From positions 1-60,984 of the forward strand of contig CAACVI010000045.1 of the NCBI GenBank assembly GCA_900659855.1: a DNA stretch of 60,984 nt, written 5' to 3'. Of the stretch, positions 49,417 to 59,611 are shown in pieces. Origin of the DNA: Candidatus Desulfarcum epimagneticum (GTDB lineage Bacteria > Desulfobacterota > Desulfobacteria > Desulfobacterales > CR-1). How positions within the stretch are numbered: the stretch's first letter is position 1; the number at the start of each line of letters is the position of its first letter. The notes beneath the pieces are model-generated. The model saw only the letters and a program-made list of their open reading frames with translations, was not told the DNA's origin and searched no databases. The position numbers and the translations under genes are program-made.

Positions 49417-50112
49417 TCATGTTTCCATGGGACCCATGGTCCAGCGGCCCCTCGGGGTTTTTTTTAAAAGAGATCGCTCAAGCCTTTCTAAGAAAACCCC
49501 CCGGGAAATTTCCCCGGCCCCCATGCGGGCCAGATGTCCGGTGGGCGTCTGGCAGTCGATCATGTCAAAATCATGACGCCGGGCATAATCCGCCAGCGCC
49601 GCCAGGGCGGCCTTTGAGGCGTCGGGAACCCGATGGAACATGGATTCGCCGAAAAAAACCCCTCCCAGGCACACGCCGTAAAGCCCCCCGGCCAGCTCGC
49701 CCTCATGCCAGGCCTCGAAGGAATGGGCGTATCCTTCCCGGCTCAGGCGGCCGTAAGCCCGGATCATTTCCGGCGTGATCCAGGTTCCGTGTCTTTCCCC
49801 GGACCGGGGGCCGGCGCAGGCTTCCACGACCCGGTCAAAGGCGGTGTCCACCGTGATCTGAAACGCCTTTTTTTTAAGGGTCCGTTTCAAACGCCGGGAC
49901 ACGGCCAGCCCCGACGGCTCCAGCGCCATCCGTGGATCGGGGGACCACCACAAAATGGGCTGCCCTTCCGAAAACCAGGGGAATATCCCCATTCGATACG
50001 CCATAATCAGGCGTTCGGGGGAAAGGTCCCCGCCCACGGCCAGAAGCCCGTCTTCCCGGGCCAGCTCGGCCGGGGGAAAAACCGGCTCGGCGGGCAGACG
50101 AAAAACCGGCAT
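49417..50112 (-). CDS. aat: Leucyl/phenylalanyl-tRNA-protein transferase
   Basis: A 231-residue Aat. Typical motifs: LLAVGGDLSPERLIMAYRMG, FPWFSEGQPILWWSPDPRM and SFEAWHEGELAGGLYGV. It adds Leu or Phe from tRNA to proteins with N-terminal Arg or Lys, making them ClpS/ClpAP substrates. Its ATG overlaps the clpA stop (TAATG). Together with clpA and clpS just upstream it forms a complete N-degron pathway in one operon. Confidence 0.96.
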   Translation of the reverse strand: MPVFRLPAEPVFPPAELAREDGLLAVGGDLSPERLIMAYRMGIFPWFSEGQPILWWSPDPRMALEPSGLAVSRRLKRTLKKKAFQITVDTAFDRVVEACAGPRSGERHGTWITPEMIRAYGRLSREGYAHSFEAWHEGELAGGLYGVCLGGVFFGESMFHRVPDASKAALAALADYARRHDFDMIDCQTPTGHLARMGAGEISRGVFLERLERSLLKKTPRGRWTMGPMET

Positions 50113-52382
50113 TACGTCTGATCGTCAATGGCCGGGACCAGTTTGTCATTTTGGCAGTCCACGGTCACGTTTCCCCCTTTTTTTAAATCCCCGAACAGCA
50201 TGTCATCGGCCAGCGGGTCTTTGATGTGGCGCTGAATCTCCCGGGCCAGGGGTCTGGCCCCGTACACGGGATCGTATCCCTTTTTCGCCAGCCATTTCCG
50301 GGCCGCCGGGGTGGTTTTTAACACAATTTTTTTCTTGGCGAGCTGGGCGTTTAACTCGTCGATGAATTTGTCCACAATCCGCTCCATAACGGCCCCGGTC
50401 AGGGGGTTGAAGGAGACCACCGTGTCCAGACGGTTTCTGAACTCCGGGCTGAAAATCTTCTCGACTTCTTTTTTTCCTTTGAATTCAGGATCGTAGGAGT
50501 TGGAGCCGAATCCCATGGACGGCCGGGTCATCTCCCTGGACCCGGCGTTGGAGGTCATGATGACCAGGGTTTTTCTGAAGTCGGCCTTTTTCCCGTTGTT
50601 GTCCGTGAGGGTGGCGTGGTCAAAGACCTGGAGAAGAATATTGAACAGGTCCGGGTGGGCCTTTTCAATTTCATCCAGAAGCAAAACGGCGTGGGGGCTT
50701 TTCCTCACGCCGTCGGTCAAAAGCCCGCCCTGGTCAAATCCCACGTAGCCCGGGGGGGCCCCGATGAGCCGGGCCACCGCGTGCTTTTCCATGTATTCGC
50801 TCATGTCGAAACGAATCAGGGGGGCCCCGAGAAGCCCGGCCAGCCTTGTGGCCACTTCGGTTTTGCCCACCCCGGTGGGGCCGGTGAAAAGGAAGGAGCC
50901 CACGGGCTTGTCCGGCGCCTCCAGCCCGGCCCTGGAACGCTTGATGGCCATGACCAGGGACTCAATGGCCTTGTTCTGACCGAACACCACGCCCTTGAGG
51001 CGCTCCTCCAGGGTTTCCAGGATTTTCCGGTCGGACGACGAAACGGTAATGGCCGGGATTCGGGCCATGAGCGCCACTGTTTTCTCCACGTCCGAGGGGT
51101 GAATTTTTTTTCGATGGGGCTTGGAAATCCGGACCCGCGCCCCGGCTTCGTCAATGACGTCGATGGCCTTGTCCGGAAGATAGCGGTCATTGATGTGTTT
51201 GGCCGAAAGCTCGGCGGCGGCCTTGAGGGAGGCGTCGGTGTATTGAATTTTGTGATGGGCCTCGTAACGGGACCGGAGTCCCTTTAAAATCCGATAAGCG
51301 TCTGAAACCGAGGGCTCTGAAATCTCAATTTTTTCAAAGCGCCGGGCCAGCGCCCGGTCCTTTTCAAAGTGGTTTTTGTATTCCTCATAGGTGGTGGAGC
51401 CGACGCATCTCAGGCGACCCGAGGCGATGGCGGGTTTTAAGATATTGGAGGCGTCCAGGGACCCGCCGCTGACGGCCCCGGCCCCCACGATGGAATGGAT
51501 CTCATCAATGAACAAAATGGCGTTTTTCTCCCCTTCCAGCTGGGAGATCACGCCCTTTAAACGTTTTTCGAAATCTCCCCTGAAACGGGTTCCGGCCACC
51601 AGCCCCCCCACATCCAGGGAGTAAATCTTGATTCCGGAAAGAGGGCCGGGAAGGTCTCCGCGGGCGGCCATGCCGGCCAGGCCCTCGGCCAGGGCGGTTT
51701 TGCCCACCCCGGGATCGCCCACATAGATGGGGTTGTTTTTTCGTCGCCGGCAAAGGGCGTGGATGGTTCGCCTCAGCTCCGCCTCCCGGCCGATGACCGG
51801 ATCCAGCTCCCCGGCGGCGGCTTTCTCCACCAGCTCTGTGGCGAAATCCGCCAGGAAATCTCCCCGGCTGTTTTTCGATCCCGGTCTTCGGCCCGGGGAA
51901 GACGTCCGGCCCGGCGGCGCGTTTAACGCCCTGCGGCGGTTTTCAAAATGAGCGCCCCAGGCGGCGGAGGAGATGTAATCCAGCACATCCATCCGGGTGA
52001 TACCCTCCTGGTTGAGGAAATACACCGAATGAGACTCCCGCTCCAGCAGGATGGAGGCCAGCGCGTCGCTGACCTCCACTTCGGATTTTTGAGCGGAGCG
52101 GACCTGCTCCACAGCGCGCTGAATCACCCGCCTGAATCCGTTGGTCTGGCGAAACGAATGCTCTTCTCCCTCCGGGATTCGGTCCAGGCGCCGGTCAAAA
52201 AAATCCTCCAGCGCCCGCTTAAGGCTCTCCACGTCGCCGCCGCAGGCCTCGATGATTTCGACGCCCGACGGGTCATGGAGAATGGCGTAGAAAATATGCT
52301 CCACATTCACATATTCGTGGCGCCTTTTCCGGGCCTCCTCAACCGCGTGGCCAAGGGCTTCGCTTAATGGTCTGCTGATCAC
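50112..52382 (-). CDS. clpA: ATP-dependent Clp protease ATP-binding subunit ClpA
   Basis: A 756-residue AAA+ unfoldase from GTG 52382. A Clp-N domain (residues 1-145, YVNVEHIFYAIL) is followed by two ATPase rings with Walker A GDPGVGKTA and GPTGVGKTE, the pore loop regions, and FIDEIHSI / LLDEIEKAHPD as Walker B. With ClpP it degrades proteins, including those delivered by ClpS. A Ser-Arg-Gly-Pro-rich linker near 155-170 is longer than usual. It lies four bases after clpS. Confidence 0.96.
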   Translation of the reverse strand: MISRPLSEALGHAVEEARKRRHEYVNVEHIFYAILHDPSGVEIIEACGGDVESLKRALEDFFDRRLDRIPEGEEHSFRQTNGFRRVIQRAVEQVRSAQKSEVEVSDALASILLERESHSVYFLNQEGITRMDVLDYISSAAWGAHFENRRRALNAPPGRTSSPGRRPGSKNSRGDFLADFATELVEKAAAGELDPVIGREAELRRTIHALCRRRKNNPIYVGDPGVGKTALAEGLAGMAARGDLPGPLSGIKIYSLDVGGLVAGTRFRGDFEKRLKGVISQLEGEKNAILFIDEIHSIVGAGAVSGGSLDASNILKPAIASGRLRCVGSTTYEEYKNHFEKDRALARRFEKIEISEPSVSDAYRILKGLRSRYEAHHKIQYTDASLKAAAELSAKHINDRYLPDKAIDVIDEAGARVRISKPHRKKIHPSDVEKTVALMARIPAITVSSSDRKILETLEERLKGVVFGQNKAIESLVMAIKRSRAGLEAPDKPVGSFLFTGPTGVGKTEVATRLAGLLGAPLIRFDMSEYMEKHAVARLIGAPPGYVGFDQGGLLTDGVRKSPHAVLLLDEIEKAHPDLFNILLQVFDHATLTDNNGKKADFRKTLVIMTSNAGSREMTRPSMGFGSNSYDPEFKGKKEVEKIFSPEFRNRLDTVVSFNPLTGAVMERIVDKFIDELNAQLAKKKIVLKTTPAARKWLAKKGYDPVYGARPLAREIQRHIKDPLADDMLFGDLKKGGNVTVDCQNDKLVPAIDDQT

Positions 52383-52386
52383 GGTT

Positions 52387-52701
52387 TTATTCTCTCTCCA
52401 TGGAGCATTTCAGGGGAAAGCCGTTTTTCCGGGCCAGGTAATGGACCCGGTCCACTTTGGTGGAGGCGATGTCATGGGGGTAAACCCCGCACAGCCCCAG
52501 ACCCTCCTGGTGAACCAGGAGCATGATCCGGGACGCCTCCTCAAAAGGCTTTCCGAAAACCGACATCAAAATGTCCACCACAAAATCCATGGCGGTGTAA
52601 TGGTCATTGTGGAGGAAAACCTTGTACATGGCGGGCTCTTTGATCTCATCCTCCACATTCGCCCATGGATCCCGGCCCGCCTCCCGCTCGCGTCTTCCCA
52701 C
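52387..52701 (-). CDS. clpS: ClpS adaptor, N-degron recognition
   Basis: A 104-residue ClpS. The binding pocket region is plain: YKVFLHNDHYTAMDFVV, then VHQEGLGLCGVYPHDIA and the last strand KVDRVHYLARKNGFPL. It hands proteins with N-terminal Leu, Phe, Tyr or Trp to ClpA. I choose GTG 52701 because GGAG lies nine bases upstream and the length is then typical; a TTG at 52734 would add 11 residues without a ribosome-binding site. Confidence 0.93.
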   Translation of the reverse strand: MGRREREAGRDPWANVEDEIKEPAMYKVFLHNDHYTAMDFVVDILMSVFGKPFEEASRIMLLVHQEGLGLCGVYPHDIASTKVDRVHYLARKNGFPLKCSMERE

Positions 52702-52768
52702 AGTGAATATCTCCGAACGGCCCGGCCTCCGCAACCCTGGAGCGGGAGAAAGACGGCCGTTTGCGTTT

Positions 52769-52807
52769 AGGGCTCGCTCAAAAATCAGTTATTTTTGACT
52801 GAGCCCT
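52769..52807. repeat. 39-bp palindromic element, copy upstream of clpS
   Basis: AGGGCTCGCTCAAAAATCAG..GACTGAGCCCT, a near-perfect palindrome (AGGGCTC, CAAAAAT arms). Its relative lies at 49366-49404. Confidence 0.8.
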
Positions 52808-52813
52808 TACTTT

Positions 52814-52855
52814 AACAAAAAAATCCCGGCCTTGGCAAGACAGGGATTTTTTTTA
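52814..52855 (-). terminator. Terminator of the ribosomal operon
   Basis: AAATCCC (52821-52827) and GGGATTT (52843-52849) with T-runs on both sides, so it works in both directions. It ends the spc/alpha transcript after rplQ. Confidence 0.75.
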
Positions 52856-52879
52856 TGGGTCGAAAAAATGAAAACGGTC

Positions 52880-53467
52880 TCAGGACTGGGTCCCGGCCGG
52901 GTCTTTTTCCGGCTCTGAAACGGCGTCCTTTTCTTTTTCCCCGTCCGGCGCGTCGGCTCCGGCGGATTCATCGGATCCGGACGCGTCCAGGGAATCTTCC
53001 GGGGAATCCGGGGCCGGGGCCTCCTCGACCTTTTCAGGGGCCGCCTGAGCCGGGGCCTCGGGTTTCGCGGGCTGCGCGGGGGCCTTCCTTTTTTTCTTTT
53101 TTCGCCGGTTTTTTTCATCCACCAGCTCAATCAAAGACAGCGAGGCGGCGTCGCCCTTTCGTTTTCCCAGTTTGATGATCCGGGTGTATCCCCCGGGAAT
53201 ATCCTTGAACCGGGCGCCGATCTCGTCAAAGAGCTTGTGGGCCACCGCTTTCTCCCGCAGGATGGAAAGGGCCTGGCGCCTGGCGTGAAGGTCGCCCCGC
53301 TTGGCCAGGGTGATCAGACGCTCCACCAGTTTCCTGAGTTCTTTGGCCTTGGCGTCGGTGGTGCGAATGCGCTCGTGTTTAAAAAAAGAGGTGGCCATAT
53401 TCCTGAACATCGCCGCCCTGTGGCTGCTTGTTCTGTTTAATTTTAAACCGGATTTTCGATGTCTCAT
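52880..53467 (-). CDS. rplQ: 50S ribosomal protein L17 with an acidic C-terminal extension
   Basis: A 195-residue protein. Residues 1-120 are a normal L17 ([44 protein letters not shown]). Normal L17 ends about there. Here a lysine-rich hinge (RRKKKKRK) leads into roughly 70 residues rich in Ala, Pro, Glu, Asp and Ser, certainly disordered. L17 lines the peptide-exit side of the large subunit. The tail function is unknown. It is the last gene of the operon, after rpoA. Confidence 0.95.
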   Translation of the reverse strand: MRHRKSGLKLNRTSSHRAAMFRNMATSFFKHERIRTTDAKAKELRKLVERLITLAKRGDLHARRQALSILREKAVAHKLFDEIGARFKDIPGGYTRIIKLGKRKGDAASLSLIELVDEKNRRKKKKRKAPAQPAKPEAPAQAAPEKVEEAPAPDSPEDSLDASGSDESAGADAPDGEKEKDAVSEPEKDPAGTQS

Positions 53468-53475
53468 AGAGTCGA

Positions 53476-54498
53476 TTATTCTCCTTGCTCAAGGTCTTGT
53501 TCATCGGAAAAGACAAATCCGTCCAATTTCTGGCCGAGATGAAGATCCATTTCCTCCAGAACCTGTTTGATTTCGTTCAAAGACTTTCTTCCGAAATTCT
53601 TGGTCTTCAGCATATCGGCCTCGGTTTTCTGGACCAGCTGATAAATCTTGAATATATTGGCGTTTTTCAGGCAGTTGGCGCTTCTCACCGAAAGCTCCAG
53701 CTCCTCCACGCTTTTGTAAAGGTTGGGGTTGACCTCTTTTTTCCGGGGCTCATCCTTTTCCACCTCGACCTCGGGCTCGGACTCTTCGTCGAAATTGATG
53801 AACACCGTCATCTGCTCTTTGGCGATCTTGGCGGCGTAGGCCACGGCGTCTTCCGGGGAAACGCTTCCGTCTGTCCAGACTTCCATGGTCAGCTTGTCAT
53901 AATCGGTTTTTTGCCCCACCCGGGCGTTGCTGACCACATAGTTCACCCGCTTGATGGGCGAAAAAACCGCGTCAATGGGAATGGTCCCGATGGGCGCGTC
54001 CTCATCCTTGTTGGCTTCGGAAAGGGAGTACCCCCGGCCCATTTTGACATTCATGGAAAGGGACAGGGTCGCGCCCTCGGACAGGGTGGCGATGCGCAGG
54101 TCCGGATTCAGGGGCCGGCATCTCCCGTCCTCGCTGACGATATCGGCGGCGGTCACAAAACCCTTGCCGGTTTTCTCAATGCGGACCACCGCCGGCTCAA
54201 CGCCGTCTAAGGAGAAACGGACCTCTTTCAAGTTTAAAATAATTTCCGAGACATCCTCCAAAACACCTTCTATGGAGGTGAATTCGTGAAGCGCGTGGTC
54301 AAACTTCACCGATACGATGGCGGCCCCGTACAGCGATGACAAAATAATTCTTCTTAAAGAATTTCCAATGGTGATGCCGAACCCCCTCTCAAGGGGCTCG
54401 CACACAAACTTGCCGTAGTCGGGTTTGCTTATGACCACCACTTTTTCCGGCTTGATCATCTCTTGCCAGTTGATATACATGGACTCATTTGATGACAT
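53476..54498 (-). CDS. rpoA: DNA-directed RNA polymerase subunit alpha
   Basis: A 340-residue alpha subunit. The N-terminal dimerisation domain ([20 protein letters not shown]) and the C-terminal domain that contacts promoter UP elements and regulators ([16 protein letters not shown], then [18 protein letters not shown]) are complete. The usual alpha operon order rpsM-rpsK-rpsD-rpoA-rplQ is preserved. Confidence 0.97.
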   Translation of the reverse strand: MSSNESMYINWQEMIKPEKVVVISKPDYGKFVCEPLERGFGITIGNSLRRIILSSLYGAAIVSVKFDHALHEFTSIEGVLEDVSEIILNLKEVRFSLDGVEPAVVRIEKTGKGFVTAADIVSEDGRCRPLNPDLRIATLSEGATLSLSMNVKMGRGYSLSEANKDEDAPIGTIPIDAVFSPIKRVNYVVSNARVGQKTDYDKLTMEVWTDGSVSPEDAVAYAAKIAKEQMTVFINFDEESEPEVEVEKDEPRKKEVNPNLYKSVEELELSVRSANCLKNANIFKIYQLVQKTEADMLKTKNFGRKSLNEIKQVLEEMDLHLGQKLDGFVFSDEQDLEQGE

Positions 54499-54572
54499 TT
54501 TATTGTCTCTCCGATTTGATCCGTTCGCAAAGATCAGGAAATCTTAAAGGCGCCGGAACCTCTTCGGCCGTT

Positions 54573-55202
54573 TTATTTTGAATAAAGCTCCACCACCAGC
54601 TGTTCCTGCATGGGCATGGTCATGTCCTCGCGAACCGGAAAAATTTTGACCACTCCTTTAAAGTCGTCTTTTTCCAGCTCAAGCCACTGGGGCACGCCCC
54701 GTCTGACCACGCCGTCCAGGGCGTTGGAGATGGAGTCTATTTTTCGGCTTTTTTCCCGCACCTCAACGGTGTCTCCCTTTTTGACCAGATACGAGGGGAT
54801 ATTGACTTTTTTGCCGTTGACGGTGAAGTGATTGTGACGGACATAGTGGCGACCCTGGTTTCTTGAATCCACAAATCCCATCCGATATACCACATTGTCC
54901 AGTCGGCGCTCAAGCAGAACCAGGAGGTTGCTCCCGGTGATGCCTTGCATACGATCCGCCTTTTTGAAAAACAATCTGAACTGCTTTTCAGAAAGACCGT
55001 ACATCCGTTTGATTTTCTGTTTTTCCCTGAGCTGGATGCCGTAGTCGGACACTTTCCTTCCGCGTCTTTGCCCATGCTGTCCCGGGGGATAGCCGCGCCG
55101 GTCAAAAGCGCACTTGTCCGAATAGCAACGGTCGCCTTTAAGAAATAATTTCAAATTTTCACGGCGGCATATTCTGCAAACCGAGCCTGTGTATCGAGCC
55201 AA
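54573..55202 (-). CDS. rpsD: 30S ribosomal protein S4
   Basis: A 209-residue S4 that nucleates assembly of the small-subunit body. It begins [14 protein letters not shown] and carries four cysteines (C9, C12, C26, C31) of a zinc-binding S4, then the S4 RNA-binding domain ([29 protein letters not shown]). I start at TTG 55202, because AAGGAGG lies just upstream and the product then matches the family N-terminus. The TTG at 55223 would add seven residues. Confidence 0.95.
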   Translation of the reverse strand: MARYTGSVCRICRRENLKLFLKGDRCYSDKCAFDRRGYPPGQHGQRRGRKVSDYGIQLREKQKIKRMYGLSEKQFRLFFKKADRMQGITGSNLLVLLERRLDNVVYRMGFVDSRNQGRHYVRHNHFTVNGKKVNIPSYLVKKGDTVEVREKSRKIDSISNALDGVVRRGVPQWLELEKDDFKGVVKIFPVREDMTMPMQEQLVVELYSK

Positions 55203-55366
55203 ATTGTCCTCCTTGCGCGCCAAATTGATGGTTCAAAAAGAAATCGGGAATAAAAAATCTTTTCGCATATTTCGCATGCGCGCTTGATCCGAGGCAACGC
55301 CTGTTTGATATGCGCCATATGCGATCCTGATTTTTATACGGGAAAATTCTTTGAAAAATATTTTGT

Positions 55367-55753
55367 CTAAACTCTTCGCCGCTTAGGGGGACGGCACCCG
55401 TTGTGCGGAATGGGGGTCACATCTTTGATCAGCGCCACGTTGAAGCCGGCGGCCTGCAGCGAACGCAGGGCCGATTCCCTGCCGGCTCCCGGTCCTTTCA
55501 CGTACACTTCCACATTTCTCATCCCATGATCCATGGCTTTCTTAGCGGCGTCCTCCGCCACCAGCTGGGCCGCGAAGGGAGTGCTTTTCCTGGACCCCTT
55601 GAAACCCTGGGCTCCGGAGCTGGACCAAGCCACCACATTGCCCATGGGATCGGAAATGGTCACGATGGTATTGTTAAAAGTGGACTGGATGTGCGCCACG
55701 CCGTTTAAAATATTTTTCTTTTCTTTTCTTTTAACGCGAGTCTTTTTCGCCAT
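55367..55753 (-). CDS. rpsK: 30S ribosomal protein S11
   Basis: A 128-residue S11 of the platform, near the mRNA exit. It shows [36 protein letters not shown] and the C-terminal [19 protein letters not shown]. It sits between rpsM and rpsD; 164 bases separate it from rpsD, a larger gap than elsewhere in this operon, with no gene in it. Confidence 0.97.
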   Translation of the reverse strand: MAKKTRVKRKEKKNILNGVAHIQSTFNNTIVTISDPMGNVVAWSSSGAQGFKGSRKSTPFAAQLVAEDAAKKAMDHGMRNVEVYVKGPGAGRESALRSLQAAGFNVALIKDVTPIPHNGCRPPKRRRV

Positions 55754-55794
55754 TTATATATGCGCCTCTAATAATGGGTGATGGTTTTTGAACG

Positions 55795-56178
55795 CTATTT
55801 TTTCTTCACGCCGCCCTTTTTCTTAACCGCCGAGCGCTTCGGGCCTTTTCTCGTCCGGGCGTTGGTGCTGGTTCTCTGCCCGCGAACGGGAAGAGATTTC
55901 CGATGGCGAAGCCCCCTGTAAGCCCCAAGCTCCATCAATCGCTTGATATTTAAGGAAACCTCGGTCCGAAGCTCGCCCTCAACCTTGTGCTCCCTGTCAA
56001 TCAGTTTCCGGATATCATTGGTTTCGGACTCCGACAGATCATCCGTCTTTTTGTCGAAATCAATCCCGAGCCTGGAAAGGATCAGCCGGGATTTGGTTCG
56101 ACCGATTCCATAGATATACGTCAAGCCGATCTCAATCCGTTTCTTCCGTGGTAAATCAACGCCCGCAATTCGTGCCAA
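55795..56178 (-). CDS. rpsM: 30S ribosomal protein S13
   Basis: A 127-residue S13 of the head, contacting L5 and the P-site tRNA. It begins [14 protein letters not shown], has [13 protein letters not shown] and the C-terminal [20 protein letters not shown] followed by a lysine-rich tail. It opens the alpha operon part, 13 bases after rpmJ. Confidence 0.97.
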   Translation of the reverse strand: MARIAGVDLPRKKRIEIGLTYIYGIGRTKSRLILSRLGIDFDKKTDDLSESETNDIRKLIDREHKVEGELRTEVSLNIKRLMELGAYRGLRHRKSLPVRGQRTSTNARTRKGPKRSAVKKKGGVKKK

Positions 56179-56191
56179 AGTCTGTCCTCCT

Positions 56192-56305
56192 CTATCCCTG
56201 ACGCTGTTTATGACGTTTGTTTTCGCAAATCACACAGACATTTCCTTTTCTGCGAACGATTTTGCACTTGGCGCAAATCTTTTTCACCGATGCCCTGACC
56301 TTCAT
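56192..56305 (-). CDS. rpmJ: 50S ribosomal protein L36
   Basis: A 37-residue protein: [17 protein letters not shown], then [14 protein letters not shown]. The CxxC..CxxxxH zinc ribbon (C11, C14, C27, H32-type) marks the zinc-binding form of L36. GAGGAG precedes the ATG by seven bases. It lies between infA and rpsM, its conserved position. Confidence 0.95.
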   Translation of the reverse strand: MKVRASVKKICAKCKIVRRKGNVCVICENKRHKQRQG

Positions 56306-56367
56306 TTTACCGCTCCTCAATTCATGCCCATGGCCCGTCCTTGATTAAAAGACAGCATGGGGCGAGA

Positions 56368-56589
56368 TTATTTTTTGGATCTGTATGTGATTCTTCCCCT
56401 TGTCAGATCATACGGGGAAAGCTCAACCGTGACTTTGTCTCCCGGCAATATCTTGATAAAGTGCATGCGCATTTTTCCGGAAATATGCGCCAGAACCATA
56501 TGTTTATTCTCCAGCTCCACCTTAAACATGGCGTTGGGGAGAGTCTCCACCACACTGCCCTCCACAACGATGGGCTCTTCCTTCGGCAT
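56368..56589 (-). CDS. infA: Translation initiation factor IF-1
   Basis: A 73-residue OB-fold protein ([20 protein letters not shown], then [32 protein letters not shown]). IF-1 binds the ribosomal A site during initiation. Standard place between secY and rpmJ. No methionine aminopeptidase gene is inserted between secY and infA, unlike in many bacteria. Confidence 0.96.
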   Translation of the reverse strand: MPKEEPIVVEGSVVETLPNAMFKVELENKHMVLAHISGKMRMHFIKILPGDKVTVELSPYDLTRGRITYRSKK

Positions 56590-56653
56590 AAATATCTCCT
56601 GTCTTTGTCTCTTTAAAAAAACCGCTGACGGGTTTTGGTTTTGAAGCGGACGG

Positions 56654-57949
56654 CTAACGCCCTTTGATCCGGCCCGCCCCTTTTTTCATGAAACCTTCAT
56701 AATGCCGGGTCAGCAGATGGGACTCAATTTGAGCGATGGTGTCAATGGCCACGCCCACCACAATCAGCAGGGCGGTGCCCCCAAAATAAAACGGCACATT
56801 AAACTTGGTGATCAAAATAGACGGCAGCACACAAACCGCCGACACATAAATCGCCCCCCCGAGGGTGATTCGGGTGAGCACCCGGTCAATGTATTCGGCG
56901 GTTCGTTTTCCCGGGCGTATGCCGGGGATGTAGCCGCCGTTTTTCTGCATATTGTCCGCCACATCCACCGGATTGAAGGTCACGGCGGTGTAAAAATAGC
57001 AGAAAAAGAAAATCAGCCCCACAAACAAAAGCTCATAGAGCAGATTCCCGGGAGTCAGGGAATTCACAACGCCCTGCAGCCAGGGAATGGTCACGATGCC
57101 CGCTATGGTGGCCGGAAACATCATAATGGACGAGGCGAAAATCGGGGGAATGACCCCGGATGTGTTGACCTTAAGCGGCAGATGAGAGCTTTGCCCCTGG
57201 TACATCCTCCGGCCCACCACCCTTTTGGCGTACTGCACGCTGATGCGGCGCTGGCCCTGCTCCACAAACACAATGAGCGCCAGAACCAGGAGCATGAGAA
57301 CGACCAGGAAGAGAAGCAGAAATATCCCGATTTCCCCCGTGGTCATGAGCCGGTACGTGTTGGCGATGGCGCTGGGCATCCTCACCACGATTCCCGCGAA
57401 GATAATCAGCGAGATGCCGTTTCCAATCCCCCGCTCGGTTATCTGCTCTCCAAGCCACATCAAAAACGCCGTCCCCGATGTGAGGGTGATGACCGTCATC
57501 AGTCGAAACTCCCATCCCGGGTTCAACACGGCGCCCATTTTTTCAAGGCCCACCGCGATGGCGAAGCCCTGGATCAGACTGAGTCCCACCGTGCCGTAGC
57601 GGGTGTACTGGGTGATCTTTTTCCGCCCCTGCTCCCCCTCTTTTTTCAAACGCTCCAGGTGGGGGACCACCACAGTGAGAAGCTGAAGGATAATGGAAGC
57701 GCTGATATACGGCATAATTCCCAGCGCGAACACCGAAAGCCTTTCCAGGGCGCCGCCTGAAAACATATTAAAAATGCCCAGGATGGTCCCTTTTGCCCGC
57801 GCGAATATTTCCGCCAGGGCCAGGCTGTCGATTCCGGGGACCGGAACATGAACCCCCACCCGGTACACCACCAGCAGAGCCAGGGTGAACAATATTCTTT
57901 TTTTAAGCTCCGATGTTCTTAAAATATTGCCAAAGCCGCTTCCCAACAT
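56654..57949 (-). CDS. secY: Protein translocase channel subunit SecY
   Basis: A 431-residue, ten-helix membrane protein. It shows [35 protein letters not shown] (lateral gate), [17 protein letters not shown] and the late loop [16 protein letters not shown]. SecY forms the inner-membrane channel with SecE and SecG. It lies between rplO and infA as usual in the spc operon. Confidence 0.97.
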   Translation of the reverse strand: MLGSGFGNILRTSELKKRILFTLALLVVYRVGVHVPVPGIDSLALAEIFARAKGTILGIFNMFSGGALERLSVFALGIMPYISASIILQLLTVVVPHLERLKKEGEQGRKKITQYTRYGTVGLSLIQGFAIAVGLEKMGAVLNPGWEFRLMTVITLTSGTAFLMWLGEQITERGIGNGISLIIFAGIVVRMPSAIANTYRLMTTGEIGIFLLLFLVVLMLLVLALIVFVEQGQRRISVQYAKRVVGRRMYQGQSSHLPLKVNTSGVIPPIFASSIMMFPATIAGIVTIPWLQGVVNSLTPGNLLYELLFVGLIFFFCYFYTAVTFNPVDVADNMQKNGGYIPGIRPGKRTAEYIDRVLTRITLGGAIYVSAVCVLPSILITKFNVPFYFGGTALLIVVGVAIDTIAQIESHLLTRHYEGFMKKGAGRIKGR

Positions 57950-57959
57950 ATCAAGCCTC

Positions 57960-58400
57960 TTATACCTCTTCTATTTTTCCGCCGGCGGCCGCGATCTTCT
58001 CCGCGGCGGCCTTGCTCACCCTGTTCAGTCTGATGGTGAGAGGCGTCTGGATATCTCCCGCTGAAAGAAGCTTGATTCCGTCCCGCCGGCCTTTAACCAG
58101 GCCTGCCTTGACGAGAGCGGCTTCGTCCACCACGCTTCCGCTTTCAAATCCCTCCAGATCCCGTATGTTCACGATCCGGATTTTTTTCCTGAATATATTG
58201 GCGAAACCCCGTTTGGGCAGCCGGCGGTGCATGGGCATCTGGCCGCCTTCAAAACCCGGACGCACGCCCCCTCCGGAGCGGCTGTTCTGGCCTTTGGCTC
58301 CCCGGGCGGCGGTGGTTCCCTTCCCGGAGCCGGGCCCGCGCCCCAGCCGTTTCCTGGCCTTGCGCGACCCTTTCGGGGGGGACAATTCATGAAGCTTCAT
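57960..58400 (-). CDS. rplO: 50S ribosomal protein L15
   Basis: A 146-residue L15: [18 protein letters not shown], a glycine-rich extension ([19 protein letters not shown]) that threads into 23S rRNA, and the C-terminal [19 protein letters not shown]. It overlaps rpmD by 14 bases, so translation is coupled. Confidence 0.97.
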   Translation of the reverse strand: MKLHELSPPKGSRKARKRLGRGPGSGKGTTAARGAKGQNSRSGGGVRPGFEGGQMPMHRRLPKRGFANIFRKKIRIVNIRDLEGFESGSVVDEAALVKAGLVKGRRDGIKLLSAGDIQTPLTIRLNRVSKAAAEKIAAAGGKIEEV

Positions 58401-58584
58401 TGTTTTCTCCTTTGATCTTTACAAGGTGCGACACCTTAAACGCCATTCCCCGTATCGCCGGGGTGTCTTTCAGGACAACGGCGCGGCCCACTTTCGTCAG
58501 CCCCATTCCCTTTAAAATCCTGCGATGTTTCTCCGGTCTGCCGATCATGCTTTTGACCAGTGTGATTTCCAGTTTCCCATCCAT
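58387..58584 (-). CDS. rpmD: 50S ribosomal protein L30
   Basis: A 65-residue L30 (LEITLVKSMIGRPEKHRRIL, then DTPAIRGMAFKVSHLVKI). I start at ATG 58584, with GAGG upstream and typical length; a TTG at 58602 adds six residues. The short C-terminal overhang overlaps the start of rplO. Confidence 0.94.
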   Translation of the reverse strand: MDGKLEITLVKSMIGRPEKHRRILKGMGLTKVGRAVVLKDTPAIRGMAFKVSHLVKIKGENNEAS

Positions 58585-58655
58585 TGACGCGTTCCTCATC
58601 AAGCGCTTGGCGCTTCAAATAATATAAAAATGCCGGATTTCAATCAAAGCCCGGA

Positions 58656-59150
58656 CTAAATGTCCTCGATCCGTTTCCCCCGCCTTTTGGCGACCTGCCG
58701 TCGGCTCTCAAGACTTCCAAGCCCCGCGATGGTGGCTTTGACGACATTGTGAGGGTTGTGCGATCCCATGCATTTGGTCAAAATATTTTGAACCCCGGCG
58801 GCCTCGAGCACCGCCCGAACAGCCCCGCCGGCGATGAGTCCGGTTCCCTGGGAGGCGGGTTTTAAAAGCACCCTTCCGGCTCCGAAACGCCCGATGATCG
58901 TATAGGGGATGGTCCCGTTGACCAGGGGAATGCTGAGCATATTCTTCTTGGCTTTTTCCATGCCCTTGCGAATGGCTTCAGGAACCTCGCCCGCTTTTCC
59001 CAATCCGTATCCGACATTTCCCTGGCCGTCTCCCACGACCACAATAGCGCTGAAGCTGAACCGGCGGCCGCCTTTGACCACTTTCGCGACCCTGTTGATG
59101 TGAACCACCTTGTCTATTAACTGTTCTTCAGCTGTCTCCTGGTGACGCAA
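58656..59150 (-). CDS. rpsE: 30S ribosomal protein S5
   Basis: A 164-residue S5 of the decoding region. It has [35 protein letters not shown] and [17 protein letters not shown]. The proper start is TTG 59150 (reading [13 protein letters not shown]), because AAGGAGG lies seven bases upstream. The in-frame codons further upstream encode an unlikely hydrophobic stretch from the rplR-rpsE gap. Confidence 0.95.
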   Translation of the reverse strand: MRHQETAEEQLIDKVVHINRVAKVVKGGRRFSFSAIVVVGDGQGNVGYGLGKAGEVPEAIRKGMEKAKKNMLSIPLVNGTIPYTIIGRFGAGRVLLKPASQGTGLIAGGAVRAVLEAAGVQNILTKCMGSHNPHNVVKATIAGLGSLESRRQVAKRRGKRIEDI

Positions 59151-59207
59151 GATATTCCCTCCTTGATAAAAAACCAAGACAAAAAAACCAATCAAAAAAA
59201 CCAATAC

Positions 59208-59576
59208 TTAAAACTTCAGGCCGGCTTCCCTCGCGCTGTCGGAAATCGCTTTGACTCTCCCGTGGTAACGGAAACCGTTTCGATCAAACACCACGCGCTC
59301 GATTCCCTGGGACAAAGCGCGCTCGCCGATCATTTTCCCCGCCATGACGGCGGAGTCTATTTTGCCCTTTGATTCCACCTGGGCCTTGAGATCCTTCTCC
59401 AGAGTGGAAACCGAAACCAGGGTGCGCCCCTGGGTGTCGTCAATCACCTGGGCGTATATATGCCGGGCGCTTCTGAACACCGTCAGCCTTGGACGCTGGG
59501 CTGTGCCGCTCACTTTTTTCCTGATTCTTTTTTTTCTTTTCAGTCGGGCCGTCTTTTTCTTGCTGAGTGAAGCCAT
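59208..59576 (-). CDS. rplR: 50S ribosomal protein L18
   Basis: A 122-residue L18 that binds 5S r[40 protein letters not shown] and [16 protein letters not shown]. It sits between rplF and rpsE in the conserved spc order. Confidence 0.97.
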   Translation of the reverse strand: MASLSKKKTARLKRKKRIRKKVSGTAQRPRLTVFRSARHIYAQVIDDTQGRTLVSVSTLEKDLKAQVESKGKIDSAVMAGKMIGERALSQGIERVVFDRNGFRYHGRVKAISDSAREAGLKF

Positions 59577-59611
59577 TTTTCCAAAATCCTTATTTTCACT
59601 GTGGTCCTGTT

